A DNA stretch of 64,000 bases from CAVZZV01 sp963779845 (GCA_963779845.1 CAVZZV010000002.1:186001-250000), one strand, 5' to 3'. Counted from the first letter of the stretch, positions 9,049 to 18,490 are shown. Translations and numbers: made by a program. The notes: generated by a model from the sequence alone, not told the origin.

Positions 9049-9867
9049 TCAAAACGCCACATCATACTCCCTCAGTGCATCGTTAAGTGAGGTTTTCAGG
9101 TCGGTGGAGGCTTTTCTTTTTCCGATAATAAGGGCGCAGGGTACATTGTATTCACCTGCACTGAATTTTTTAGGATAGCTACCGGGGATCACCACTGACC
9201 GGGAGGGGACCAGCCCCTTATATTCAACCGGTTTTTCACCGCTCACATCAATAATTTTGGTTGAACCGGTAATGACGACGTTGGCCCCAAGCACGGCCTC
9301 TTCTTCAATCATGGCTCCTTCCACCACAATGCACCGGGAACCGATGAAACAATTGTCCTCGATAATGACCGGCGATGCCTGGACGGGTTCAAGTACTCCC
9401 CCAATGCCTACCCCGCCGCTAAGATGCACATTTTTGCCAATCTGGGCACAGGAGCCTACCGTTGCCCATGTATCGACCATGGTCCCTTCATCTACGTAAG
9501 AACCGATGTTCACATAGGAGGGCATAAGAATTACCCCTTTCGAAATAAAGGAACCATAGCGGGCAATGGCTTGTGGTACAACCCTGACGCCCAGTTCCCT
9601 GTAATTCTTTTTCAATGGGATTTTGTCATGATATTCGAAGGGAGGCACTTCAATTGTTTCCATCTTTCGAATGGGAAAATAAAGAATCACCGCCTTTTTT
9701 ACCCATTGGTTCACTTTCCATTCACCACTGGTTTTATCTGCGACCCGGATTTTCCCTTTATCCAGATTTTCAATAACTTCAAATATAGCTTCCTGAACGG
9801 TTGGATCATGAAGCATCTCCCGGTTTTCCCAAGCCTTTTCAATAATTTCCTGATGTTGTTTGTCCAT
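9049..9867 (-). CDS. dapD: 2,3,4,5-tetrahydropyridine-2,6-dicarboxylate N-succinyltransferase
   Basis: Lysine/diaminopimelate pathway: transfers succinyl from succinyl-CoA to tetrahydrodipicolinate. The 272-residue length matches the family. A helical N-terminal part (residues 1-95) is followed by a left-handed beta-helix of hexapeptide repeats (GSYVDEGTMVDTWATVGSCAQIGKNVHLSGG; shortened pieces include NCFIGSRCIVVEGA). It ends ALREYDVAF. Likely first gene of a short minus-strand run with the glycosyltransferase and tsaC. Confidence 0.95.
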   Translation of the reverse strand: MDKQHQEIIEKAWENREMLHDPTVQEAIFEVIENLDKGKIRVADKTSGEWKVNQWVKKAVILYFPIRKMETIEVPPFEYHDKIPLKKNYRELGVRVVPQAIARYGSFISKGVILMPSYVNIGSYVDEGTMVDTWATVGSCAQIGKNVHLSGGVGIGGVLEPVQASPVIIEDNCFIGSRCIVVEGAMIEEEAVLGANVVITGSTKIIDVSGEKPVEYKGLVPSRSVVIPGSYPKKFSAGEYNVPCALIIGKRKASTDLKTSLNDALREYDVAF

Positions 9868-9955
9868 GTTTTGTCAATTTCCGGCTAAAGATAGCAATCA
9901 GATTCCGAACACCCAGCCGGGGGAGTGATTTTAGTATCTAAATCAGGAGGATTTG

Positions 9956-10387
9956 CTATTTTTTCCGGATAAGAAGCCAGGTATCGTTATGATCCGGATA
10001 GTTATTCCGGATGCGCTGGATTTCTTTTCTGGCTTCCGAAATATCGTCGGTGGATTTCACAGATACCCGATAGAGGCCTTCCTGGTTTTTCAGTAAGAGA
10101 GAGGAAAAGCCCTTTTCCCCAAGCTCCGCCTGATAGTTCATCGCATTTTGTTTGTCCCTGAAACTCCCGATAATAACGAAGTAACTATAATCCTGTACGG
10201 GTACCGCATCGATTTCAACCAGCTTCTCTTCAATCTCGGTTATCGCCTTTTCTGCAGGGGGCGGGGGGGTATTTTCTGCTTTCACCGGAACGGAATTCAA
10301 TTCACTGGCAGATAGTTGCGACTGTTTAGAACTGCTGCAGGAAGCGAAAAGTACAACAGCTATTACAAATGGGATGTATTTCTTCAT
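9956..10387 (-). CDS. SPOR-domain lipoprotein
   Basis: Predicted envelope lipoprotein of about 143 residues. I choose the start MKKYIPFVIAVVLFAS at 10387; it gives a signal peptide with lipobox FASC, cysteine near residue 17. A Pro/Glu linker follows, then a SPOR domain from about residue 65 (YFVIIGSFRDKQNAMNY; GLYRVSVKS; IRRNNYPDHNDTWLL-like end). SPOR domains bind denuded peptidoglycan at division sites, so a division or wall role is plausible. The gene is isolated, with about 140 non-coding bases before the zinc transporter genes. Confidence 0.83.
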   Translation of the reverse strand: MKKYIPFVIAVVLFASCSSSKQSQLSASELNSVPVKAENTPPPPAEKAITEIEEKLVEIDAVPVQDYSYFVIIGSFRDKQNAMNYQAELGEKGFSSLLLKNQEGLYRVSVKSTDDISEARKEIQRIRNNYPDHNDTWLLIRKK

Positions 10388-10584
10388 TTTTTTAATTTTA
10401 TGGAATAATATTAAGTTCTCACTTTGACAGCTATTAAATAATGGCATTCCTTTTCAAAATTTGTGTTAAATTATGAAACAGATCGCTAATATTTTACTTC
10501 TTCACAGGTAATTTATTCACAATTTGCCGGGAACCAAAAAATTGGTGATGAACACTAAGAGATCATGGCCTAATAATCAATCTG

Positions 10585-11409
10585 TTATCTGTTGAATATT
10601 AACCTGAAGGGACGGACCAGGTAAAGAAGCAGGTAGATGAGGACCAGGCTGAATATAATGGTAGCCCCGCTGGGGATATTCAGGTACCAGGAAAGGATTA
10701 ATCCGGTAATGGAGCCTCCAAATCCGATTATAATGGATAAATAGATTATTTTTTTGAAGTTTTTTGTGAACAAGTTGGCTGCATTTTGGGGTATGGTGAG
10801 TAGGGAAAGAAGCAATATGATTCCGGCAATTTTTATGCTTAGCACTATGGTCAGGGAAATCAGGGCGATTAAGGCATAGTTAAAAAATGCTGTTTTCATA
10901 TTTTGTGAACGCGAATATTCCTGATCGTAGGAAATGTAGAGGATCCTTCGATAAAAAAGCATGAAAAAGGCAATTAAGACAACATTTAATATGGCCAGGC
11001 AGATAAGATCTGTCATATTTACTGTAAGAATATTTCCAAAGAGGTAGCTCATAAGGTTGGGGGCATACCCGGGTGAAAGGTAGATAAAGATCACTCCGGT
11101 TGCCATTCCCAGTGACCAAAGCATAGCGATGACAGAATCATTTCTGATATTACCTTTTTGAGTAAGTGCTTCAAAGCCTAATCCGGAAAGAATGGCAAAC
11201 ACTGCTGCACCCAATAGCGGTTGGATCCCGATGTACCAGGCAATTCCGACCCCGCCAAAAGAGGCATGCGTAATTCCCCCGCTAATAAAGACCATCCTTC
11301 GGGCAACGATATAGGTCCCGGCGATTCCACAGGCGACCGCTGTCATGGCTGCAGCCAAAAGGGCGTTAATAAAATATTGATATTCAAATAGTGCTAGGAA
11401 GGAATCCAT
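10585..11409 (-). CDS. znuB: metal (zinc/manganese-type) ABC transporter permease
   Basis: Inner-membrane permease of the ABC-3 family (274 residues, about eight hydrophobic helices). Family landmarks are ARRMVFISGGITHASFGGVG near residue 40 and KIAGIILLLSLLTIPQNAA near residue 195. It follows the ATPase gene by 4 bases in the order binding protein, ATPase, permease. Zinc is the most likely ion because the operon's binding protein carries a His-rich loop, but manganese or iron cannot be excluded. Confidence 0.88.
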   Translation of the reverse strand: MDSFLALFEYQYFINALLAAAMTAVACGIAGTYIVARRMVFISGGITHASFGGVGIAWYIGIQPLLGAAVFAILSGLGFEALTQKGNIRNDSVIAMLWSLGMATGVIFIYLSPGYAPNLMSYLFGNILTVNMTDLICLAILNVVLIAFFMLFYRRILYISYDQEYSRSQNMKTAFFNYALIALISLTIVLSIKIAGIILLLSLLTIPQNAANLFTKNFKKIIYLSIIIGFGGSITGLILSWYLNIPSGATIIFSLVLIYLLLYLVRPFRLIFNR

Positions 11410-11413
11410 TTAG

Positions 11414-12163
11414 TTATTTTTCATGTGAATGAAGCACTCGATGGGGTATTGTTCCGTGAGAAATAATATCGATGGGACAATTGTAAATTTTCAATTGCTC
11501 ATTGCTGATCCTGTTGGAATTATGGTAATGGAGATCGCCATTTACGCAGGCAATGCTTTTTATGTAACTGGAAATCGTTCCAAGGTCATGTGAAATCAGG
11601 AGGATAGCCATATCATTGTTTAGTTCCTTAAGGATCTCATAAAGTTCCTGTTCAAAACGGTTATCAACAAAACTGTCCGGCTCGTCCAATATCAACAATT
11701 CAGGGGAGGCAATGACTGCCCTGGCAAGGAGGGTGCGTTGCATTTGGCCACCCGATAATTCGCCCACCGCCCGGGTAGCCAAATCCCCTATTCCAAAGAG
11801 ATCCAGTATTTGATCGGTTCTTTCAAAATCCGGTTTTTTATAGGAGTAAAAAAAATCCCGGGTGGACATTAACCCGGAAAGTACCACTTCCCTAACCGAT
11901 ATAGGGAATTTTTTGTCAAGGTTGTTTTGTTGGGGAAGATAACCGATCACCGGCTTATTGTTATCCTTGAAATGATATTCTATGGTGCCGGAAAAAGGTT
12001 TCAGGAGCCCAAGGATCAACTTGATGAGGGTAGTTTTTCCTCCTCCGTTTGGTCCGATGATGCCAATAAAATCATTTTGATAAACATCGAGCGATACCTG
12101 GTTAAGCACCACAGACCCTTCATATCCCGCGAAAATATGCTGTAAACTTAATATCTTTCTCAT
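11414..12163 (-). CDS. znuC: metal ABC transporter ATP-binding protein
   Basis: ATPase of the zinc-type ABC importer (249 residues). Walker A is GPNGGGKTTLIK near residue 38, the signature is LSGGQMQR, Walker B is LLILDEPDSFVD and the switch is LLISHDLG. The usual DEP-x-xGxD is DEPDSFVDNRF, as in other Bacteroidota metal ATPases. It overlaps the end of the upstream binding-protein gene by 4 bases, implying translational coupling. Confidence 0.92.
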   Translation of the reverse strand: MRKILSLQHIFAGYEGSVVLNQVSLDVYQNDFIGIIGPNGGGKTTLIKLILGLLKPFSGTIEYHFKDNNKPVIGYLPQQNNLDKKFPISVREVVLSGLMSTRDFFYSYKKPDFERTDQILDLFGIGDLATRAVGELSGGQMQRTLLARAVIASPELLILDEPDSFVDNRFEQELYEILKELNNDMAILLISHDLGTISSYIKSIACVNGDLHYHNSNRISNEQLKIYNCPIDIISHGTIPHRVLHSHEK

Positions 12164-13359
12164 TCTTTATCTGTTAATGCATGAAGGATGGTCCTCATTT
12201 GTAGGGCCCAGTTCTCATCAAGCGGATCTATCTGTATCAATTTGGCATTTAAAGTATGGGCGAGTGCCCTGGCATTGTCGGTATTGAACTGTTTTTGGAT
12301 TATTATGGAATGGATATCCATTTTGTGCGCCAATTTGGTGATTTCCTGAATGCGTGCAGGTGGCGGTTCTTTTCCCTGAAATTCGATGACCTGTTGGTGC
12401 ATTGAATATTCAGCAGCCAGATAAGCCAGTGCAGGATGATAAATAATGAATGTTTTATTTTCGAGAATATCCCTGCTATCCTCCCACTCCTTTTTCAGAG
12501 CTTCCAGCTCTTCTTTAAAGAGCAGATAGTTCTTCCTGAAAAACAGTGAATCTTTCGGAAAGTTTTCGAGCAAGGCGTTAAAAGTGTTCAATGCGATAAT
12601 TTGCGCGTTTTGAACCGAGATCCAGACATGAGGATCGGCTCCATCTCTGCTTTTTTCCAGACTTATTGATTTATCCCGAAAGGAATGAGAATGCTCATGG
12701 CCCTCACGAATAAAACCGATGCCTTCAGAAAGGTCATAAATTTTTAACAGGGGATTATTCTTTTGGATCATGTTCAGGTTGGCTTGTTCAAAACCGATTT
12801 GCCCAATCCTAAGATAAATTTTTGAACGGGCAAGAGCGATTAATTGTTGGGGGGCGGGGTCGAAATTCTCCGGTGCAAATCCGGCAGGTACTAAAACGTT
12901 TATGTTATAGTGGTTGCCGCTGATTTTTTCAACGAAATATTTTTGAGGAAGGATGCTCACTGTAATGGAAAATTTGTGGAAATCCTGGTTCTCCCTGTCC
13001 ATGGGACTCATGCAGGAAGGAATAAAGGCGAGTGGAATGAGAAAGAAAATAATTACAGAAGTACTGTGGGGTTTTTTAAAATGAAAAATTTTGGCTCCTT
13101 TTGGCGGCACAGGATCGTGACCCTCTCCCCCCCAAGGATTACAGCTTAGTACCCTTTTGGTTGCCAGATAAAACCCCTTTATTGCGCCATGTGTTTTTAA
13201 TGCCTCGATGGCGTAGACTGAGCAACTGGGGGTATACCTGCAGGAATTGGGCAATATGGGGGATATAAGGTATTGATAAATCCTGACCAAAAGGATGAAG
13301 AACCGGCTAAAGATCCAGTTCAGGCTTTTAAAAACAGGATTGCGGGCAAATCTTTTCAT
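12160..13359 (-). CDS. YidD domain fused in frame to zinc ABC substrate-binding protein (ZnuA-like)
   Basis: One uninterrupted 399-residue frame holds two proteins normally separate. Residues ~1-90 are YidD, the membrane insertion efficiency factor (LLVRIYQYLISPILPNSCRYTPSCSVYAIEAL; pieces include LSCNPWGGEGHDPVPP). Residues ~97-118 form a second signal-like segment ending in a lipobox (LAFIPSC). The rest is a ZnuA-family cluster A-1 binding protein with a His-rich loop (EGHEHSHSF), DPHVW and IIYHPALAYLA. There is no ATG in front of the second signal, only an AAAGGAG-like stretch and ATT codons. It is therefore either a genuine fusion processed at the lipobox, or two genes with the znuA start lost or non-standard. 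Coupled by a 4-base overlap to znuC. Confidence 0.85.
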   Translation of the reverse strand: MKRFARNPVFKSLNWIFSRFFILLVRIYQYLISPILPNSCRYTPSCSVYAIEALKTHGAIKGFYLATKRVLSCNPWGGEGHDPVPPKGAKIFHFKKPHSTSVIIFFLIPLAFIPSCMSPMDRENQDFHKFSITVSILPQKYFVEKISGNHYNINVLVPAGFAPENFDPAPQQLIALARSKIYLRIGQIGFEQANLNMIQKNNPLLKIYDLSEGIGFIREGHEHSHSFRDKSISLEKSRDGADPHVWISVQNAQIIALNTFNALLENFPKDSLFFRKNYLLFKEELEALKKEWEDSRDILENKTFIIYHPALAYLAAEYSMHQQVIEFQGKEPPPARIQEITKLAHKMDIHSIIIQKQFNTDNARALAHTLNAKLIQIDPLDENWALQMRTILHALTDKE

Positions 13360-13727
13360 ATAGGTCGCTGCTTTACCAGTGAGCTTTCATGGATTACGAC
13401 GGGACTGAATTAATCCTGACGTGCTCTCTGTTCTGTCCAGGATTTAAAACTGTTATCCCTGCAGGATCAGAAAAACCAAAATGGGATTTTTAGTACTCAA
13501 ACAATGCAAATTTAATAAATAATCCCTTTAATTTAGACTTTTTCTAACTGGGAATTCCAAAAGATATAAGCATCTTTGTAGGCTTAAAATGAATGTGTCT
13601 ATCCTGAATTAATTAGTTTCTGATCCAGCCACTTACCGTGATTGACAGACTCGGGGTTGGGCATATTCATTCTCAACGGCTCCTAAAAGAGGCAGTCTAA
13701 ATTTTATACTTAACACGTCAAATTAAA
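13360..13727 (+). other. divergent intergenic region between the yidD-znuA fusion and phosphofructokinase genes
   Basis: A 368-base AT-rich gap between divergent genes, expected to hold both promoters. On the minus strand TTTG motifs occur near 13480-13520 but no full TAnnTTTG pair at good spacing. I see no convincing ORF, repeat or Zur-like dyad. Confidence 0.4.
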
Positions 13728-14963
13728 ATGCAAGATCCAATGAAAGACGCAGTTGCAATATTATGCGCAGGTGGCCCGGCTCCCGGGATCAACACGGTAA
13801 TCAGTGCGGTTACTAAAATATTTCTTCAAAACGGTTTTCTGGTAATCGGATTGAATGGGGGTTATAAATCTTTATTCGCTGAGGAGCCATCCTTCGATTA
13901 TCTGGATTTTGATTACGCCGACCAGATTTACAGCCGTGGGGGTTCCTCCTTAAAGATGAGCCGTTATAAACCAAAAGACGATGAATTTAAGGTCGACTTC
14001 TTCAAAAAATATAATGTCAAGATCCTGGTTACCATCGGTGGGGATGATACTGCCTCGACCGCCAACCGCTTGTCGAAATACCTGGCCAGCCAAAGCATGG
14101 ATGTGAAAAATATCCATGTGCCCAAGACCATCGATAACGATCTTCCTTTACCCGAAGGGACACCCACTTTCGGTTATCATTCCGCTAAGGAAGAGGGAGT
14201 AAGGTTGGCTACCACCATATATGAAGATGCCCGCACCAGTGGTAACTGGTTTGTGGTTTCTGCCATGGGAAGGGAAGCAGGGCATCTTGCCTTCGGAATA
14301 GGCACTGCCTGTCATTATCCCATGATCATCATCCCTGAAATGTTCAACAAAACGAAAATCACTTTCGAAAAAATCACCAATCTGGTTATCTCTTCGATGG
14401 TGAAAAGAAGGTTACTGGGGATCGATTATGGTGTGGCCATAATCTCTGAAGGGGTATTTCATTTTATGAGCGATGAAGAGATCATTGCCACCGGAATTAA
14501 CTTCACCTACGATGATCACGGTCATCCTGAACTGGGAAATGTGAGCAAGTCCCATATTTTTAACATGCTTACCCAGCAAAAGCTCAAGACATTGAGGATA
14601 AAGGTAAAAAGCCGTCCCAACGAAATGGGCTATGAATTGCGCTGTTGCCGCCCCATAGCTTATGACCTTGCCTATGCCACGCGTTTAGGATTAGGAGTTT
14701 ATAAGCTCTACAAGGAGGGTGTAACTGGTTGTATGGTTACCGTGGGTCGAACCGGTGATATTACACCGCTTTACCTCAAAGATGTTGAAGATGGAAATGG
14801 CAAAGTTAAGCCCAGGCTGGTGAACGTGGAGTCGGAAAAAGTCCAGCTTATCTACCGGAACAACCTGCACTACATTACAAAAGCTGATTACCGTGGGGCT
14901 AAAAAGTATGTCCAGAATCCGGAAGAATTCGATTTCCTGAAGATTTTGGAGTGGAATTCATAA
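13728..14963 (+). CDS. pfkA: 6-phosphofructokinase, pyrophosphate-type signature (first of two)
   Basis: Phosphorylates fructose 6-phosphate at C1 in glycolysis. The 411-residue protein has the PFK fold: CAGGPAPGINTVISA near residue 12, TIGGDDTAS near residue 105 and VPKTIDNDLPLP near residue 130. Asp in GGDD and Lys in PKTIDND are the positions that mark pyrophosphate-dependent enzymes; ATP enzymes have Gly at both. I infer PPi dependence and reversibility. A second start (MKDAV) lies four codons downstream. A paralogue follows on the same strand after about 85 bases. Confidence 0.9.
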   Translation: MQDPMKDAVAILCAGGPAPGINTVISAVTKIFLQNGFLVIGLNGGYKSLFAEEPSFDYLDFDYADQIYSRGGSSLKMSRYKPKDDEFKVDFFKKYNVKILVTIGGDDTASTANRLSKYLASQSMDVKNIHVPKTIDNDLPLPEGTPTFGYHSAKEEGVRLATTIYEDARTSGNWFVVSAMGREAGHLAFGIGTACHYPMIIIPEMFNKTKITFEKITNLVISSMVKRRLLGIDYGVAIISEGVFHFMSDEEIIATGINFTYDDHGHPELGNVSKSHIFNMLTQQKLKTLRIKVKSRPNEMGYELRCCRPIAYDLAYATRLGLGVYKLYKEGVTGCMVTVGRTGDITPLYLKDVEDGNGKVKPRLVNVESEKVQLIYRNNLHYITKADYRGAKKYVQNPEEFDFLKILEWNS

Positions 14964-15048
14964 GATTTTTGCGGATCATTGCAAAAATGCCGTAATTATT
15001 TTATTTTTATGGTGAATTATGATTCAACAGTCACCAATCTTTAAAATT

Positions 15049-16257
15049 ATGGCAGATTCGAAACGAAAAAAGGGGATTATCGGAATCCTTACGGGAGGGG
15101 GGGATGTACCCGGATTAAATCCTGCAATACGCGCTATAACCATCCGCGCTTTGCGCGAAGGTTATGAGGTTTTGGGTCTGCGAAGAGGATGGGCAGGAAT
15201 TATCGAACTGATAAGAGATCCCAAAGCCGATAATTCAAGCCATTATACCATACTCACGGAGGAGATCGTCAATAAAGCAGGCAGGACAGGCGGGACCTTT
15301 CTGCATACTTCCAGAACAAGGCCCAGTCATGTCCCCAAAATGCTGGTACCTAAGCATCTTCAGGAAAAATACGACAAAGATTATAACGATCTTACTGAAG
15401 AGGTTTTAAACAACCTCGATTTTCTGGGAATCGATTATCTTATACCTATTGGTGGCGATGATACCCTTTCCTATGCTGTAAGGTTATATCAGGAAGGGTT
15501 GAAAGTTATTGCGATCCCTAAGACCATGGATAATGATGTGCCCGGCACCGACTATTGTATCGGATTTAGCACCTGCATTACCCGGACCATAAATATGACC
15601 AATACACTTCGGACTTCTGCAGGTTCACACGAACGCATCCTTGTACTGGAGGTGTTTGGCCGTTATGCAGGTTTTACTGCTATGCTGCCGACCATGGCAG
15701 GATCGGCCAACCGGTGTGTCATTCCCGAGTATAAGTTCAACGTCGAGAAATTGACCAAACTTCTTGTCTCAGACAGAAGCCATAATCCAAGCAAATATTC
15801 TGTCGTTCTGGTATCAGAGGGCGCTACTTTCGAAGGGATGGAGGAAATGTCGTTCCGGTCACAGGAAAAAGATATGTTTGGCCATGCAAAACTGGGTGGT
15901 ATCGGGGATTTGGTGTCTCAAAAAATTAAGGAACTTTCTCCAAACTATAATAAAGGCCAGGGCCTGAATGTGATCAATCAGCAATTAGGCTACCTGGTCC
16001 GTGGCGGGGATCCGGATGCGATCGACTCCATCGTACCAATGGCTTATGGCAATTTGGCTCTGGATCTTATCCTCAAAGGAATCCATGGACGACTGATCGT
16101 ATTACGGAACGGCCGTTACGACAATGCGCCCCTGGACGTGGTGACCAGTTCCAAGAAAGTCGTGGATATCCGAAAACATTACAACACCGACCGGTACCGG
16201 CCGCATTATAAGAGTTTTGAATTTCAACCACTCTTTATCATGACAGGGGGAGGGTGA
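15049..16257 (+). CDS. pfkA: 6-phosphofructokinase, pyrophosphate-type signature (second of two)
   Basis: Second tandem phosphofructokinase of about 402 residues from MADSKRKK; an ATG 10 codons upstream is also possible. Motifs: GILTGGGDVPGLNPAIRA at the N-terminus, PIGGDDTLS near residue 135 and IPKTMDNDVPGTDY near residue 165. It shares the Asp/Lys pair typical of PPi-dependent enzymes but differs enough from the upstream copy (GGGDVPG against CAGGPAPG, Met for Ile after PKT) that it is not a recent duplicate. One copy may serve glycolysis and the other the reverse or pentose-phosphate direction (inference). Confidence 0.9.
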   Translation: MADSKRKKGIIGILTGGGDVPGLNPAIRAITIRALREGYEVLGLRRGWAGIIELIRDPKADNSSHYTILTEEIVNKAGRTGGTFLHTSRTRPSHVPKMLVPKHLQEKYDKDYNDLTEEVLNNLDFLGIDYLIPIGGDDTLSYAVRLYQEGLKVIAIPKTMDNDVPGTDYCIGFSTCITRTINMTNTLRTSAGSHERILVLEVFGRYAGFTAMLPTMAGSANRCVIPEYKFNVEKLTKLLVSDRSHNPSKYSVVLVSEGATFEGMEEMSFRSQEKDMFGHAKLGGIGDLVSQKIKELSPNYNKGQGLNVINQQLGYLVRGGDPDAIDSIVPMAYGNLALDLILKGIHGRLIVLRNGRYDNAPLDVVTSSKKVVDIRKHYNTDRYRPHYKSFEFQPLFIMTGGG

Positions 16258-16311
16258 TTGAAGAAGGGAGGAGTAAGGAGGGTGATTGAAGAAGGGAGGA
16301 GTAGGGAGTGT
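16256..16311 (+). repeat. two-copy 28-base tandem repeat
   Basis: Purine-rich unit GATTGAAGAAGGGAGGAGTA plus eight bases at 16256-16283, repeated at 16284-16311 with three differences near its end. It starts on the stop codon of the second phosphofructokinase. No coding role is apparent, and the following 200 bases to 16515 show nothing else. Confidence 0.7.
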
Positions 16312-16515
16312 GAGGAGCGAGAAGGAGAGGTTATGCACATGACACTGTTTCTCTTTTGAAGGAGGGCTTGCATAATCAATTATGAGGGTAATGGGGGGTA
16401 CATAACGATAGCGTATCTGATAGTTTATGCCCCTGTTTCTCAGACAAGTCATTCGATTATTTATAGTGCAAAAAATAGTTAGATTGCTTACCATTTAAAA
16501 CCAAATATCCCATAC

Positions 16516-17508
16516 ATGCCAGACATCAGCACAAAATACATGGGCCTTGAATTACAAAGCCCTTTGATTGCAGCTTCTTCAGGAATTACCGATAATGTTG
16601 ATAATATCCGGCATCTGGAAAAATTGGGCGTTGGGGCGGTGGTTCTGAAATCTCTTTTCGAGGAGGAGATCCGTATTGAAAAAGATGCAAACCTTATGAA
16701 GATGTCTTCCGGCGGATTATTGTACCCTGAAATCCTCGAATTTTATGATTATAATGATATTGGCGACAATGAACTGACCAGGAAATACCTCGATCTGGTC
16801 AAAAAGGCCAAAGCGAAAACAGGAATTCCCATAATAGCCAGCATAAATTGTGTCACTGCTGACCAATGGACTTATTTTCCCAGGGAAATAGAACTCGCCG
16901 GAGCCGATGCGCTGGAATTGAACGTGTTCATTATGCCGGCTGACCTAAAAAGGAGCAGGGAAGAAACTGATCGCGTTTATTTTGAGATCATCGAAGCCGT
17001 CCGGGCGCAGGTGAAGATTCCTATTTCCCTTAAAGTTTCCTCTTATTTCTCAGATCTGGCCCAAATGCTTAAGCGATTTTCAGAAAGCGGTATTCAGGGT
17101 TTAGTGTTATTCAATCGCTTTTATAGTCCGGATATTGATATTGATTCGATGGAAGTTACCTCAGCCAATGTATTAAGCTCGCCATCAGATATAAACAATC
17201 CTTTACGCTGGATCGCCATTATGCACGATCATGTAAAATGTGATCTTGCAGCATCCACGGGAGTTTTTGATGGAAAAGGGGTTGTGAAGATGATCCTTGC
17301 CGGCGCCAGTGCCGTCCAGATTGCATCGGCCCTGTATAAAAACGGACTTGATCATGCGGAGCAAATGCTGGAGGAGCTCCGGCAATGGATGGACAAAAAA
17401 GGCTACAATAGAATTGAAGATTTTAAAGCCCTTTTGAGCCAGCATGAAAATGGGAATCCTGCTGCCTTCCAGCGGGTACAGTTCATGAAGTACTTTAGGG
17501 GACAGTAA
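16516..17508 (+). CDS. dihydroorotate dehydrogenase-like flavoprotein
   Basis: TIM-barrel FMN protein (330 residues) of the DHODH/PreA class. It begins MPDISTKYMGLELQSPLIAAS, with IIASINCVTADQW in the middle and a C-terminal phosphate site in GASAVQIASALYKNG. It could oxidise dihydroorotate to orotate with an unknown acceptor, but pyrimidine genes are absent nearby. The Bacteroidota have a family annotated only as dihydroorotate dehydrogenase-like, which fits better. Its precise reaction remains unproven. Single gene, convergent with the next. Confidence 0.8.
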   Translation: MPDISTKYMGLELQSPLIAASSGITDNVDNIRHLEKLGVGAVVLKSLFEEEIRIEKDANLMKMSSGGLLYPEILEFYDYNDIGDNELTRKYLDLVKKAKAKTGIPIIASINCVTADQWTYFPREIELAGADALELNVFIMPADLKRSREETDRVYFEIIEAVRAQVKIPISLKVSSYFSDLAQMLKRFSESGIQGLVLFNRFYSPDIDIDSMEVTSANVLSSPSDINNPLRWIAIMHDHVKCDLAASTGVFDGKGVVKMILAGASAVQIASALYKNGLDHAEQMLEELRQWMDKKGYNRIEDFKALLSQHENGNPAAFQRVQFMKYFRGQ

Positions 17509-17579
17509 TCCGCTCCCCGCCCCCGGGACTTTTTTGAAGAATTTTCCGGACAGGATTGTGTTAAGCAGCTTTTATCCTA

Positions 17580-18158
17580 TCAGACCAAATCGCATGCATC
17601 CGCGGGCATCCAGTGTTTGTCTTTTCCTTCCCATTTAACATTACATCCGATCGGGTTGGTAACCGGAACCGAAACAGGCTTCCGGGAGGTCAACTCCTCC
17701 AAAGCTTTTTCCAGGTCATGGGCTGTGGATTTCCCCGGTTCCCTGGGGTTATCAAGTGCTCTGCCGGTATACACCAGTTTTCTGTTTTCGTCGAAGAGAA
17801 AAAAATGCGGTGTACGTAATGCTCCATAAGCCATGGCAACTTCCTGGCTCTCGTCATAGAGGTAAAGCCAGGGGAATTCTTGTTCTTCCATCCTCTTCAC
17901 CATATTTTCGAAACTGTCTTCTTCATAGGTATTGGCACTATTTGAATTTATGCCCACGAAAGCAACCTCTTTATCTTTATATTTCAAGGCGATTTCCCGG
18001 GTCGATTCGTCCGACCCGATTACATAAGGGCAATGGTTACAGGTGAAAAAAATTACCAGAAATTTACTTTTAAAATCCTCCAGCTTATATATTTTTCCAT
18101 CTGTAGCCGGAAGGCTGAAGGAGGGGGCTTTTGATCCTATATTTAAAGTGAATGCCAT
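17580..18158 (-). CDS. thioredoxin-family protein (AhpC/TSA fold)
   Basis: Thiol redox protein of 192 residues, probably cytoplasmic since no signal peptide is visible. The thioredoxin fold starts at residue ~5 (GSKAPSFSLPATDGKIY), and the active site is FFTCNHCPYVIGSD with a CxxC pair. A cis-Pro segment TPHFFLFDENRKLVYTG follows. The C-terminal NPIGCNVKWEGKD carries an extra cysteine shared with the N-terminal domain of the two-domain protein at 22327-23541 (MGCSTKW), so the two are paralogues. Substrate not known. Confidence 0.82.
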   Translation of the reverse strand: MAFTLNIGSKAPSFSLPATDGKIYKLEDFKSKFLVIFFTCNHCPYVIGSDESTREIALKYKDKEVAFVGINSNSANTYEEDSFENMVKRMEEQEFPWLYLYDESQEVAMAYGALRTPHFFLFDENRKLVYTGRALDNPREPGKSTAHDLEKALEELTSRKPVSVPVTNPIGCNVKWEGKDKHWMPADACDLV

Positions 18159-18490
18159 AGTTTCTGTATATTTAATGAATAGAGAGGTTTAACAATCCGG
18201 TTTATATGTCTGGGGGAGACCCCATAAAATTAACCTGATCATAGTGTTTTAACAATCCTTCGTGCGGTTTTGTTGAATAAAGGGTTCAGTCCGTAATGGT
18301 TCCTTGAGGGGTTCTACACCCTTTGAGCTACCTTCAGGTGAAAAAGGAGGCTATTTGTCAATTTGCCGGTGCGATTGTGTATTAGCTAAATGTGCCTATT
18401 AATAATAAACCCATACTTTCTTCCCCAGTAAGTTTTTTTATTTTTTTTATCAACGTAGTAAAATACGTATTTATCTACGATGTTCGCCCT
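18159..18490 (+). other. intergenic stretch, nothing recognised
   Basis: 332 bases where composition shifts from the core to the AT-rich accessory segment. It holds poly-T runs near 18427-18450 but no ORF, RNA or clear repeat. It is a possible left junction of the inserted segment, without visible direct repeats. Confidence 0.3.

Noticed and set aside
16102..16494. 130-codon minus-strand ORF
   Set aside because: Half of it is antisense to the second phosphofructokinase and the rest is translated repeat; no support.
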